A stretch of DNA of 14,763 nt from Gemmatimonadota bacterium (GTDB lineage Bacteria > Gemmatimonadota > Gemmatimonadetes > Gemmatimonadales > GWC2-71-9). Of this stretch, positions 1-7,086 are shown piece by piece (within the stretch, counting starts at the first letter, position 1; each line of letters begins with the position of its first letter). The stretch is taken from the NCBI GenBank assembly GCA_003220855.1, contig QHTP01000125.1, positions 1 through 14,763 of the forward strand. Reading direction: 5' to 3'. The notes below the pieces were generated by a model that saw nothing but the letters and a program-made list of their open reading frames with translations, did not search any database and was not told the DNA's origin. The position numbers and the translations under genes were made by a program.

Positions 1-1
1 G

Positions 2-493
2 TTCGAGCTGTGCGGCGAGCTGCGCGGCCAGGGCGTGACCACGCCGGTCCTGATGCTGACGGCGCTCGATGCCGTGGACGACCGGGTGCGCGGGCTCGAA
101 GTGGGAGCGGACGACTATCTCACGAAGCCGTTCGCTTTTCGCGAGCTCGTGGCCCGGGTCAAGGCCCTGGCCCGGCGCCGCCCTGCTCTCACCCCCGCGC
201 TGCACCGCGTGGCCGACCTGGAGGTCGACGTCGCGGCGCGCCAGGTGCGGCGCGGCGGCCGTCCCGTGACGCTCTCCGCCAAGGAGTTCGCGCTGCTCGA
301 GCTGTTCGTCACGCACGCGGGACAGGTGCTCGACCGTGCCACGATCACGGCGCACGTGTGGGACGACAACCACGATCCGTTCACGAACGTCCTCGAGGTG
401 CTGGTGCGGCGGCTGCGCCGCAAGATCGACGACGGCTTCGAGCCCAAGCTGATCACGACGCAGCGCGGCGCCGGGTACCGCTTCGGGACGTGA
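2..493 (+). CDS. OmpR/PhoB-family response regulator, N-terminus outside window
   Basis: This is the C-terminal part (about 163 residues) of a DNA-binding response regulator; the reading frame enters from the left edge, so the phosphoacceptor Asp is not visible. The remaining receiver domain shows the conserved LTA (Thr switch region) and the DDYLTKPF motif with the invariant Lys, about residues 18-42 of the visible part. A linker leads to a winged-helix Trans_reg_C domain whose last part reads VRRLRRKIDD...TTQRGAGYRF. The C-terminal half resembles heavy-metal regulators of the CusR/CopR type (VDDPFEPKLI-like segment), but that is a resemblance, not proof of metal sensing. The kinase gene follows after 10 bases, so the two are surely co-transcribed. 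A GTG at 35 lies inside the receiver domain and is not the start. The likely role is transcriptional control in response to the partner kinase, possibly of the convergent efflux genes. Confidence 0.93.
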   Translation, partial: FELCGELRGQGVTTPVLMLTALDAVDDRVRGLEVGADDYLTKPFAFRELVARVKALARRRPALTPALHRVADLEVDVAARQVRRGGRPVTLSAKEFALLELFVTHAGQVLDRATITAHVWDDNHDPFTNVLEVLVRRLRRKIDDGFEPKLITTQRGAGYRFGT

Positions 494-503
494 GCGATTC
501 CTG

Positions 504-1769
504 ATGGAGCCGCTCGCGCGGCTGCGACTGCAGCTCACGGCCTGGTACGCCGGTGTGCTCGTGCTGGTGCTCGCCGTGCTGGGCATCGGGTTGTTCTTCA
601 CGGTGCGGCGGCAGATGGCTCGGCACCTGGACGTGTCGCTGCGCGCCGCGGCGGCGGCGCTCGAGCAGGCGGCGCGGATCCGCGAGACGGAGCAGGCCGG
701 CGCGCACGGTGCCGTCGTCGATGCGGTCGACGAGCTCCACATCCCCGACCGCTCGCTCTACCTCCTGGACCAGGACGTCCATCCGATCAAGCCAGCGGCG
801 CTTCCCGACCGGATCCGCGATGCGATTCGCGAGGCGGCCGAGGGCAAGCATCCCTATCGCAATCTCGACGCGCCGGACGGTCGCGAGCTGCGCGTCTACG
901 TGGAGCGATTCACCGGAACGACCGGCAAGGCGTACGTCGCCGCTGTGGTGGCGGACCGGATGGAGCTCGAGAACGAGTACACGTCCCTGATCGAGGCGTT
1001 CGCCGCCGCGGCGCTGGCGGCTTTGCTGCTCGTGGCGGGCGGCGGCTCGTTCCTGGTGCGCAAGTCCGCCGCCCCGGTGGAGCGCTCCATGGAGCAGATG
1101 CGCCGCTTCATGGCCGACGCCGCGCACGAGCTGCGGACGCCGATCACCCTGCTTCGCACCCGCGCCGAGGTCGCCGCCAGCCAGGAGCGCGACCCCGCCA
1201 GCGACGCAGCGACGTTTCAGGCGATCGAGCGCGAAGCGGCGCGGCTGGGGGAGATCACGGGGGGACTGCTCACGCTGGCGCGCGCCGACGCCGGTGAATG
1301 GCCGGTGGTGCGCGAAACACTCTACCTGGACGACGCGATCGCCGGAGCGGTGGACGCGACCCGGGCCCTCGCCGACCAGCGGCACGTGTTCGTGGAGGTG
1401 GGCAGCGTCGAGGAAGCGAGGATCACCGGCGACCCGGCCCTGGTGCGCCAGCTGCTGCTCATCGTGCTCGACAACGCGCTCAAGTTCACGCCCGAGGGGG
1501 GCCGGGTGCGGCTGGACGTTTCGGCCGAGAACGGTCGCGCTGCCGTGGTGGTCAGCGATACCGGGATCGGCATCCCCGCGGAGCAATTGTCACATGTGTT
1601 CGAGCGGTTCTATCGCGGCGACGGGGCGCGTCACGCCGCCGGGGGGGCGGGCCTCGGCCTCGCTATCGCCCAGTGGATCGCCACGGTGCACGGCGCGCAC
1701 ATCGACATCGCGTCGGAGCCGGGGCGCGGCACCCGGGTCGCGATCACCTTCCCGCTCGCGGCAGCGTGA
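504..1769 (+). CDS. Membrane-bound sensor histidine kinase without a full HAMP domain
   Basis: A 421-residue sensor kinase, partner of the response regulator just upstream. It has a first membrane segment at about 12-33, a sensor region at about 40-155, and a second membrane segment at about 163-184. The H-box ADAAHELRTPI places the phosphorylated His at residue 208. The catalytic ATPase domain follows, with an N-box (LDNALKF, Asn324), a G1 box (DTGIGIP, 352-358), an F box (FERFY) and a G2 box (GLGLA, 383-387). All catalytic motifs are intact. Only about 20 residues separate the second membrane helix from the H-box, so the usual roughly 50-residue HAMP linker is essentially absent. The ATG at 504 is preferred because it starts immediately before the first hydrophobic helix; no strong ribosome-binding site is visible. 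The last 26 bases overlap the 3' end of the convergent RND gene. The stimulus cannot be read from sequence. Confidence 0.95.
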   Translation: MEPLARLRLQLTAWYAGVLVLVLAVLGIGLFFTVRRQMARHLDVSLRAAAAALEQAARIRETEQAGAHGAVVDAVDELHIPDRSLYLLDQDVHPIKPAALPDRIRDAIREAAEGKHPYRNLDAPDGRELRVYVERFTGTTGKAYVAAVVADRMELENEYTSLIEAFAAAALAALLLVAGGGSFLVRKSAAPVERSMEQMRRFMADAAHELRTPITLLRTRAEVAASQERDPASDAATFQAIEREAARLGEITGGLLTLARADAGEWPVVRETLYLDDAIAGAVDATRALADQRHVFVEVGSVEEARITGDPALVRQLLLIVLDNALKFTPEGGRVRLDVSAENGRAAVVVSDTGIGIPAEQLSHVFERFYRGDGARHAAGGAGLGLAIAQWIATVHGAHIDIASEPGRGTRVAITFPLAAA

Positions 1770-2676
1770 ACGTCCGGCCCCGGATGGCCACGAGCAGGGT
1801 CGGGACTGCGAACAGGGTGATCGGGGTCGACAGCGCCAACCCGCCGATGACCGCGAGGGCGAGCGGACGCTGCATCTCGCTCCCCGCGCCGATCCCGAGC
1901 GCGAGGGGCAGCAGGCCAAACAGGGTGCACAGCGTCGTCATCAGGATGGGGCGGAGCCGGACGCGCGCGGCTTCCCGGATGGCCGCTTCGAGAGTCGTGC
2001 CTTCCGCCCGCATCCGCAGCCGGGTGAAGTCCAGCAGGATGATGCCGTTCTTGACGATCAGGCCGACCAGCAGGATCAGCCCCATGAACGACGAGACGTT
2101 GAGCGCGGTGCGGGTCACGAGGAGGAGCGCCATCGCGCCGACGAACGACAGCGGTGCGGCGAGGAGCACCACGAGGGGCTCGACGAACGACTCGAACTGA
2201 ACGAGCATGACGCCGACCACGCTCGCGGCCGCCAGGCCGAGGACCAGCAACAGCGCCCGGAACGCCGTCTGCTGGCTCGCGTACTGGCCACCCAGCTCCA
2301 CCCGGATGCCGGGCGGTGGCGGGTTCTTGGCCAGCGCGGCCTTCACGTCTGTCATGACACTCCCGAGGCCGCGCGCGCCGAGATCGGCGGTCATCAGGAT
2401 CATCTGCTGCTGGTTCTCGCGCAGCAGCTCGGCGCGTGTGTCCAGCGGCGTGAACCGCGCGACGGACGCGACGGGGACGGGCGCCCGGCCGTCGGGCGAG
2501 AGCAGCGTGATCGCCCCCAGCCGCAGCGGGTCGAAGCGCACCGAATCGGGGGCGCGGACGCGGACCCCGATGCTGCGGTCGTCGAGGAAGATCTGGCCCG
2601 CGTCGACGCCCAAGAGCGCGCCGCTCAGGCCGCGGCTCACGGCCGCGGGCGTCAGCCCGACCTTGTTCGCCTCAGC
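1744..2676 (-). CDS. RND efflux transporter, C-terminal fragment after frameshift
   Basis: This is the C-terminal 310 codons of the RND pump, in a different frame from the N-terminal part. It begins with the periplasmic subdomain segment AEANKVGLTPAAVSRGLSGA. Transmembrane helices 8-12 follow, including GLILLVGLIVKNGIILLDF, whose Lys is the counterpart of the AcrB TM10 proton-relay lysine. The protein ends in IRGRTFTLPRAGR. The start given is where homology to the family resumes, not a translation start; the frame has no convincing initiation site of its own. Added to about 683 residues of the N-terminal part it gives about 993 residues, roughly 30-35 short of a normal pump. It would not be translated unless the break is an assembly error. 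The stop codon lies inside the 3' end of the convergent kinase gene. Confidence 0.8.
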   Translation of the reverse strand, partial: AEANKVGLTPAAVSRGLSGALLGVDAGQIFLDDRSIGVRVRAPDSVRFDPLRLGAITLLSPDGRAPVPVASVARFTPLDTRAELLRENQQQMILMTADLGARGLGSVMTDVKAALAKNPPPPGIRVELGGQYASQQTAFRALLLVLGLAAASVVGVMLVQFESFVEPLVVLLAAPLSFVGAMALLLVTRTALNVSSFMGLILLVGLIVKNGIILLDFTRLRMRAEGTTLEAAIREAARVRLRPILMTTLCTLFGLLPLALGIGAGSEMQRPLALAVIGGLALSTPITLFAVPTLLVAIRGRTFTLPRAGR

Positions 2677-4727
2677 GGGCCATACGCTTCGAGGGCGGCG
2701 AGGTCCGGGCCGAAGAGCTTGATCTCCACCGGACGCGCGCTGCCGGCAAGGTCGTTCACGACGTCCGACAGGATCTGCACGAACTCGATGCGCATCCGGG
2801 GCAGCGCGACGCTCGTCCGCTGCCGCACCTCGTCGATGACCTCGAAGCTCGAGCGCTGTCGGCGGCTCTGGGGCTTGAGCCGGACGACGTAATCCCCCCG
2901 ATTCTGCAGCGTCGCGAATAGGCCGAGCTCGGCGCCGGTCCGTCGGCTGGTCCCGTCCACCTCCGGGATGCGCGCGAGGATGCCATCGATGACGCGGAGC
3001 TGGCGATCGGTTTCCGCGAGGGCCGTGCCCCCGGGCGCCCAATAGTCGAGCACGAAGGCGCCCTCGTCCATCTCCGGGAGGAAGCCGGTCTCGGCGAGGC
3101 GGTAGGTGCCGTACCCCGCGACGGCGAGCGCCACGCCGATCACCGCCGTGCGCCGCGGATGATCGAGCACCGCGCCGAGCGCGCGGGTGTAGCGTTCCGC
3201 GAGGTGGTCGATCGCGCGGCCCAGACGCTCGAGCGCGGTCGGCGTGGCGCCGGGCGCGGGGGTCGCGTGCTCCGCGTCGCGCGCCGAGAGGTACCGCTCG
3301 GCGAGCAGCGGGATGATAGAGCACGCCAGGACGAGCGACACCAACACGGCGATGGTGAGCGTGATCGAGAGCGCGTGAAAGAACTGGCCGACGACGCCCT
3401 GGAGCAAACCGAGCGGCAAGAAGACGACGACGGTCGTGAGCGTCGAGGTCGTCACCGGCCAGAGCAACTCCTGGACCGCGTCACGGATGGCCGCGGTCCG
3501 GTCGGCCTTCAGGTCGAGGTGTCGGACGATGTTCTCGGTGATCACCACGGCGTCGTCGATCACCAGGCCGATGGCGATCGCCATCGCGCCGAGCGTCATC
3601 AGGTTGAACGTCTGCCCCAGGAGCGACATCACGAAGATCGTAATGACGAGGGTGAGCGGGATAGACGACGCGCTGACGGCGGTGATCCGACCGTGGCGGA
3701 GAAACAGGAGCAGCACGATGACGGCGAGTCCGGCGCCGATCAGCATGGCGTCGCGGACTGCTTTGACGGCGTCGCGCACGAGCGACGCCTGGTCGTACAC
3801 GGGCTTGAGCCGCACCCCGGGAGGGAGCGCCAGCCCGCGGACCACGCCGGCGACGCTGTCGGCGATCGCGAGTGAGTTGCCGCCCACCTGGCGGGTGATG
3901 TTGATCTCCGCCACGGGCTCCCCGTCGCCCGAGATGATGCTCACGCGGTCCTCGGTGCCTGGGGTCACGGTGGCGAGATCCCGCACACGCAGTCCGTGCC
4001 CGACGACGATGCGGGCGATGTCGTCGGCCGCGTGCGCCTCGGTCGCCGTGACGACGAGGAATTGCTTGTAGCTGTCCGGGACACGGCCCACCGCGGCCAC
4101 GCTGGTCGCGTCGTGGATCGCCGCCGCGAGCTCGTCGAACGTCATCCGTTGCTGCGCCAGGCGCACCGGATCGGCCACGACCTCGATCTCCCGGACGTCG
4201 CTGCCGAGCACGTCCACGCGCCCGACGCCCGGCACGCGCGACAGCAGCGGCTTGATCTGATAGCGAGCGATGTCGTACAAGGTCGCCGGATCGCCGCCCC
4301 GCACGTTGTAGGATAGAATCGGGAACAGCGATGGCGTCATGCGCTCGACTTGGATGGTCACGCCGGCCGGCAGGTCGGGTACGATCTGGTCGACGCGCGC
4401 GCGGACCTCCTGGAGCGCGTTGACCATCTCCGTGGTCGGCGAGAAATCGACGTTGATCTCGGTGCCGCCCCGGATGGAGCGGGACCGGACCCGCGTGACG
4501 CCGGGGACGATGCTGACGGCTTCCTCGATGGGCCGCGACACGCTGAACAGCTGCTGGCGCGCGCCCAGCGAGGTCCCGGTCGCCACGATCGCGACGCGGG
4601 CGAAGTTGAGCTCGGGGTAGATGGCCGAGGGAAGCGTCGTGGCGGCCCACACGCCCCCGACACCGACCAGCGCCACGAGCAGATAAACGAAGCGGCGCTG
4701 GCCGCTCAAGACGTCGAACAGCGTCAC
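2652..4727 (-). CDS. RND efflux transporter (HAE-like), N-terminal part, frameshifted
   Basis: Inner-membrane, proton-driven transporter subunit of a tripartite pump. The GTG start overlaps the adaptor stop as GTGA. It has TM1 at about 13-31, then the first porter/docking region, TM2-TM6 at about 328-475, TM7 at about 527-545, and the second periplasmic region up to LFGPDLAALEAYG (683). TM4 carries GLVIDDAVVITENI with the Asp pair 391/392, as in AcrB-type hydrophobe/amphiphile exporters rather than the single-Asp GLIVDGAV form of CzcA-type metal pumps. Homology stops after residue 683; the frame then adds PLRRTRSG and ends. The rest of the protein continues in another frame from about 2676. 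Between FGPDL and the GLTP motif only about 14 residues remain where relatives have about 45-50, so this looks like a deletion of about 100 bases (not a multiple of 3), not a single-base slip. Substrate unknown. Confidence 0.9.
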   Translation of the reverse strand: MTLFDVLSGQRRFVYLLVALVGVGGVWAATTLPSAIYPELNFARVAIVATGTSLGARQQLFSVSRPIEEAVSIVPGVTRVRSRSIRGGTEINVDFSPTTEMVNALQEVRARVDQIVPDLPAGVTIQVERMTPSLFPILSYNVRGGDPATLYDIARYQIKPLLSRVPGVGRVDVLGSDVREIEVVADPVRLAQQRMTFDELAAAIHDATSVAAVGRVPDSYKQFLVVTATEAHAADDIARIVVGHGLRVRDLATVTPGTEDRVSIISGDGEPVAEINITRQVGGNSLAIADSVAGVVRGLALPPGVRLKPVYDQASLVRDAVKAVRDAMLIGAGLAVIVLLLFLRHGRITAVSASSIPLTLVITIFVMSLLGQTFNLMTLGAMAIAIGLVIDDAVVITENIVRHLDLKADRTAAIRDAVQELLWPVTTSTLTTVVVFLPLGLLQGVVGQFFHALSITLTIAVLVSLVLACSIIPLLAERYLSARDAEHATPAPGATPTALERLGRAIDHLAERYTRALGAVLDHPRRTAVIGVALAVAGYGTYRLAETGFLPEMDEGAFVLDYWAPGGTALAETDRQLRVIDGILARIPEVDGTSRRTGAELGLFATLQNRGDYVVRLKPQSRRQRSSFEVIDEVRQRTSVALPRMRIEFVQILSDVVNDLAGSARPVEIKLFGPDLAALEAYGPLRRTRSG

Positions 4728-5782
4728 CGCGGCGGAGGGGGAGCGGCAGTTCGCTCAATCTTGGCGCCGTCGGCCACGCCGTACGCGCCATTGGTCACGA
4801 CGACCTCGCCGGCGTGGAGCCCGGACGCGATCTCGGCGACGGTCTCGCTGCGGCCGCCGACCGAGACGGGTCGGACGTGGGCGACCTGGCTGGAATCGAC
4901 GACGAAGACCTGAAAGCCCTCACCGCCGGCGGCCGGGACGAGCGCGGCGACGGGCACGATGACGGCGCGCGGCACGACCGCGGTCACGATCGCCCCGGAC
5001 AGCGACTCGCCCAGCCGCAGGGCCCTGGCGGGATGCCGCAACCGGGCGCGCACCGTTACGGCGCGGGTGACCGAATCCACTGCGGCCGCGACGCCCGTCA
5101 CGGTGCCGGAGCCGAGCGGGTCGCCCGCCGCGGACTCAGGGGCGGTGACCGCCACCGAATCGCCGTCGTGGATCGCGGCGGCGTCCGCGGGCGAGACGCT
5201 GAAGATCACGTCGAGCGCCCCGGGGTCGGCGATCTGGATGAGGGCCTGGGTCGGATCCACCGAGGCGCCGAGCACGGCGGTCATGCGGGTCACGACTCCG
5301 GCGAGCGGGGCGCGTAATGTGGCGAGCTGCTGGCTGCGACGCGCGGTCACGGCCGCCACCTGTGCCTGGGCCAGGTCTGAGGCGGCCTGATCGGCGTCCT
5401 TCTGCGGCAGAATGCCGGCCTGGACGAGGCGCGTCGCCCGCGCGTAGTTGCGCTGCGCCGTCTCGAGCGCGGTAGCGGCGCTCTGCGCCGCGGCGTCGAA
5501 CGGCGCCAGCTCGAACTCGATGAGCGTGTCGCCCAAGGCGACGCGCTGGTCGGTGGCGACGAAGATGCGGGCGACGCGCGTCGGGCCCGGCGCGGCGAGC
5601 TCGGCGAAATGTCCCGGGCGCGCCGTCACGGTGCCGATGGCTCGCACGATCCGCGCGAACGGCTGTTCGGTCGCGACCGCGGTCGCCGCCGCGACGGTTT
5701 GCGCGGGCGCAGACGCGGCGTCGTCGGCCGCGGCGCGGCCGCGGCACGCCGCGAGGAGCACGAGGAGGGCGAGGCCTCTCAC
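4724..5782 (-). CDS. RND efflux periplasmic adaptor (membrane fusion protein), lipoprotein
   Basis: A 352-residue HlyD/AcrA-type adaptor linking the RND pump to the TolC-type channel. The start is GTG at 5782, overlapping the TolC stop as GTGA. It is supported by an immediate lipoprotein signal peptide, MRGLALLVLLAAC, with the lipid-anchor Cys at residue 13. The order is a membrane-proximal/barrel-sandwich half (about 45-95, with the lipoyl-like segment VALGDTLIEFE), a helical hairpin (about 95-150) with the typical LVQAGILPQKDADQA turn, the second lipoyl half (LRAPLAGVVTRMTAVLGASV), a beta-barrel domain (about 190-270), and a C-terminal membrane-proximal domain ending in a proline run. The reading frame stays open far upstream of this start, through TolC, but that upstream translation is an arginine-rich shadow and not protein. 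The stop overlaps the RND start as GTGA. The transported compound is unknown. Confidence 0.94.
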   Translation of the reverse strand: MRGLALLVLLAACRGRAAADDAASAPAQTVAAATAVATEQPFARIVRAIGTVTARPGHFAELAAPGPTRVARIFVATDQRVALGDTLIEFELAPFDAAAQSAATALETAQRNYARATRLVQAGILPQKDADQAASDLAQAQVAAVTARRSQQLATLRAPLAGVVTRMTAVLGASVDPTQALIQIADPGALDVIFSVSPADAAAIHDGDSVAVTAPESAAGDPLGSGTVTGVAAAVDSVTRAVTVRARLRHPARALRLGESLSGAIVTAVVPRAVIVPVAALVPAAGGEGFQVFVVDSSQVAHVRPVSVGGRSETVAEIASGLHAGEVVVTNGAYGVADGAKIERTAAPPPPR

Positions 5783-7086
5783 AGCTGGTCGCGGGAGGCG
5801 GTGAGCAAGTGGACGGCGCCGACGGCGTCGTTCAGGAGGCCGACGTCGTCGATATAGCGGCCCAACGCCTCGCGCGCATTGCGCTGGGCCTCGAGCACGT
5901 TGGCGAGCGGAATGGCGCCCTCGGCGTACGCGCGCAGCGACATCGCCGCCACGCGGTCGGCGCTTGCGAGCAGGCGACGGCCGCGCGTCACGCGCTCGAG
6001 CGCAGCGGCCAGGAGACGACGGGCGCGGCTCAGGTCGGCAGCGGATTGCCGGCGCGTCAGATCCAGTTGCGCCTGCGCCCGGTCGCGCGCCGCGCGAGCC
6101 TGCCCGATTTCGCCCCCGTTCCAGTTGAAGAGCGGGAATGGCAACGACACGCCGAACGTGGGCAGCACGGTCCCGGCCGGCGCCGTCGGATCGCCCCGCT
6201 CCAACCCCACCTGGATGCTGGGGGCGGCGAAGACGCTGCGATGGGCGAACGTCAGCGTGCGCTCCGCCGAGCGCAGCGTCGCGGCGGCCGCCACGACCGG
6301 CAGCGGCTCGCCGGCGCCGGCCGTGTCGTCGGGCATGGCGTCCGCGGGGACCAGGGAATCGGAGAGAGTGATGGCCGGTGCGTCGGCCGGCAGTCCCATG
6401 ACGAACTGCACCGCCAGCAGCGCGTCCAGGGCGGCAAGCGAGTCGTCGACGGCGATGTTCTCGAGCTGTCCGGCGTTCACCTCGGCGAGCCGCACGTCCA
6501 GCTCGCTGACGTCCCCGACCTCGCGGCGCAGGCGCGCCATCGTCAGCAGGCTGTCGGCGTCGCGCGCGGTGCGGCGCGAGAGCCGCGCGTGCGCGAGCGC
6601 GGCCAGCGCACGGGTGTAGGTGGTGTCCGCGTCGAACCGGATGGCGGCGCGCTCGAACGCGAAGCCATACCGGGCCGCGTCGCGCGCCGACGCGGCGGCG
6701 CCGACCCGTGCGGAGCGCAGCCACGGCAGGTCGAGCGCCAGGTCGGCGACGTAGTGATAATGGGGCACGTCTTTCGTATAGGTCGCGCTCAGCAATGGAT
6801 TCGGAAACGCCCGGGCCGTCCCCAGGGCACCGGTGGCGAGCGCCGTGTCGGCGCGGCCGAGCGCGGCGCGGGCGCCGCGGGCGAGCGCGGCCTCCACCGC
6901 CTGCGCGCGCGTCACGCGCTGCTGCGCGACGAGCCCCGGCGCTCCAACCGCGCCGCCCAGAGTCCACAGAGCCCAACTGGCTCTCGGTAGGCTCCGCTCA
7001 GCAAAACCACGGCTCCGTGAGCCGTGGCGCCATGGGCCGGTCGCGCGGGGGTCGCCGAAACGGCGTCCGCACGGGGCGGCCGGCAC
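5779..7086 (-). CDS. TolC-family outer-membrane efflux protein, start uncertain
   Basis: Outer-membrane channel of the tripartite pump, with two OEP repeats. The first (about 58-230) has ARAFPNPLLSATYTKD. The second (about 265-425) has FGVSLPFPLFNWNGGEIGQARAARD, typical of CusC/CzcC-type members. Length (435 or fewer residues) fits the family. A signal-peptide-like stretch ASWALWTLGGAVGAPGLVA followed by QQ lies at about 37-56, so the mature protein probably begins near residue 55. The problem is the start. The only in-frame ATG/GTG/TTG upstream of that stretch is GTG 7086, which overlaps the radical SAM gene by 89 bases and adds about 36 arginine-rich residues that look like a shadow frame. 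The true start may have been lost in a small deletion at about 6950-6998, or a non-standard codon is used. The stop overlaps the adaptor start as GTGA. Confidence 0.88.
   Translation of the reverse strand: MPAAPCGRRFGDPRATGPWRHGSRSRGFAERSLPRASWALWTLGGAVGAPGLVAQQRVTRAQAVEAALARGARAALGRADTALATGALGTARAFPNPLLSATYTKDVPHYHYVADLALDLPWLRSARVGAAASARDAARYGFAFERAAIRFDADTTYTRALAALAHARLSRRTARDADSLLTMARLRREVGDVSELDVRLAEVNAGQLENIAVDDSLAALDALLAVQFVMGLPADAPAITLSDSLVPADAMPDDTAGAGEPLPVVAAAATLRSAERTLTFAHRSVFAAPSIQVGLERGDPTAPAGTVLPTFGVSLPFPLFNWNGGEIGQARAARDRAQAQLDLTRRQSAADLSRARRLLAAALERVTRGRRLLASADRVAAMSLRAYAEGAIPLANVLEAQRNAREALGRYIDDVGLLNDAVGAVHLLTASRDQL
6968..6984 (-). promoter_or_regulatory. Candidate bacterial SECIS stem-loop
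   Basis: On the - strand, 13 nt after the TGA at 6998-7000, lies a perfect 6-bp stem AGAGCC / GGCTCT closing a 5-nt loop AGTTG. The apical loop begins 19 nt after the TGA and has G as its second base. Bacterial SECIS elements recognised by SelB lie just downstream of the UGA, with a small GC-rich upper stem and an apical loop with a G near its 5' side, about 16-37 nt away. This hairpin meets those rules. It is short, and it lies where a deletion may have joined two sequences, so it is a candidate only. Confidence 0.55.
6998..7000 (-). other. Probable selenocysteine UGA codon (CUAEP tail)
   Basis: This TGA is read as the stop of the radical SAM gene by standard rules. In the gene's own frame the codons around it are TGC TGA GCG GAG CCT, which decode to C-U-A-E-P if TGA is selenocysteine. 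CUAEP (or CCAEP with Cys in place of Sec) is the C-terminal tail that names a family of radical SAM selenoproteins with this architecture. The exact match of three residues after the TGA and the Cys before it, in the correct frame of a protein of that family, is very unlikely by chance. Sec would be residue 458. The host should then encode SelA, SelB, SelD and tRNA-Sec, none of which is in this window. Confidence 0.8.

Noticed and set aside
453..1586. - strand open frame of 377 codons opposite the histidine kinase
   Set aside because: No domain or plausible composition; the opposite strand encodes a complete kinase with all motifs.
3020..3324. N-terminal portion of the second RND frame as real protein
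   Set aside because: Before about 2676 this frame is shadow of the N-terminal RND coding sequence; only the part after the break matches the family.
3490..3580. CzcA/CusA heavy-metal classification of the pump, suggested by the metal-type response regulator
   Set aside because: The TM4 motif has the double Asp (DD) of HAE-type drug/amphiphile pumps rather than the single-Asp motif of metal pumps, so no metal substrate is claimed.
4724..6976. One 750-codon - strand frame running through TolC into the adaptor, in frame with the radical SAM gene
   Set aside because: Upstream of 5782 it overlaps the TolC gene and is an Arg/Ala-rich shadow. The GTG at 5782 with a lipoprotein signal is the real adaptor start, so this is not a radical SAM-adaptor fusion.
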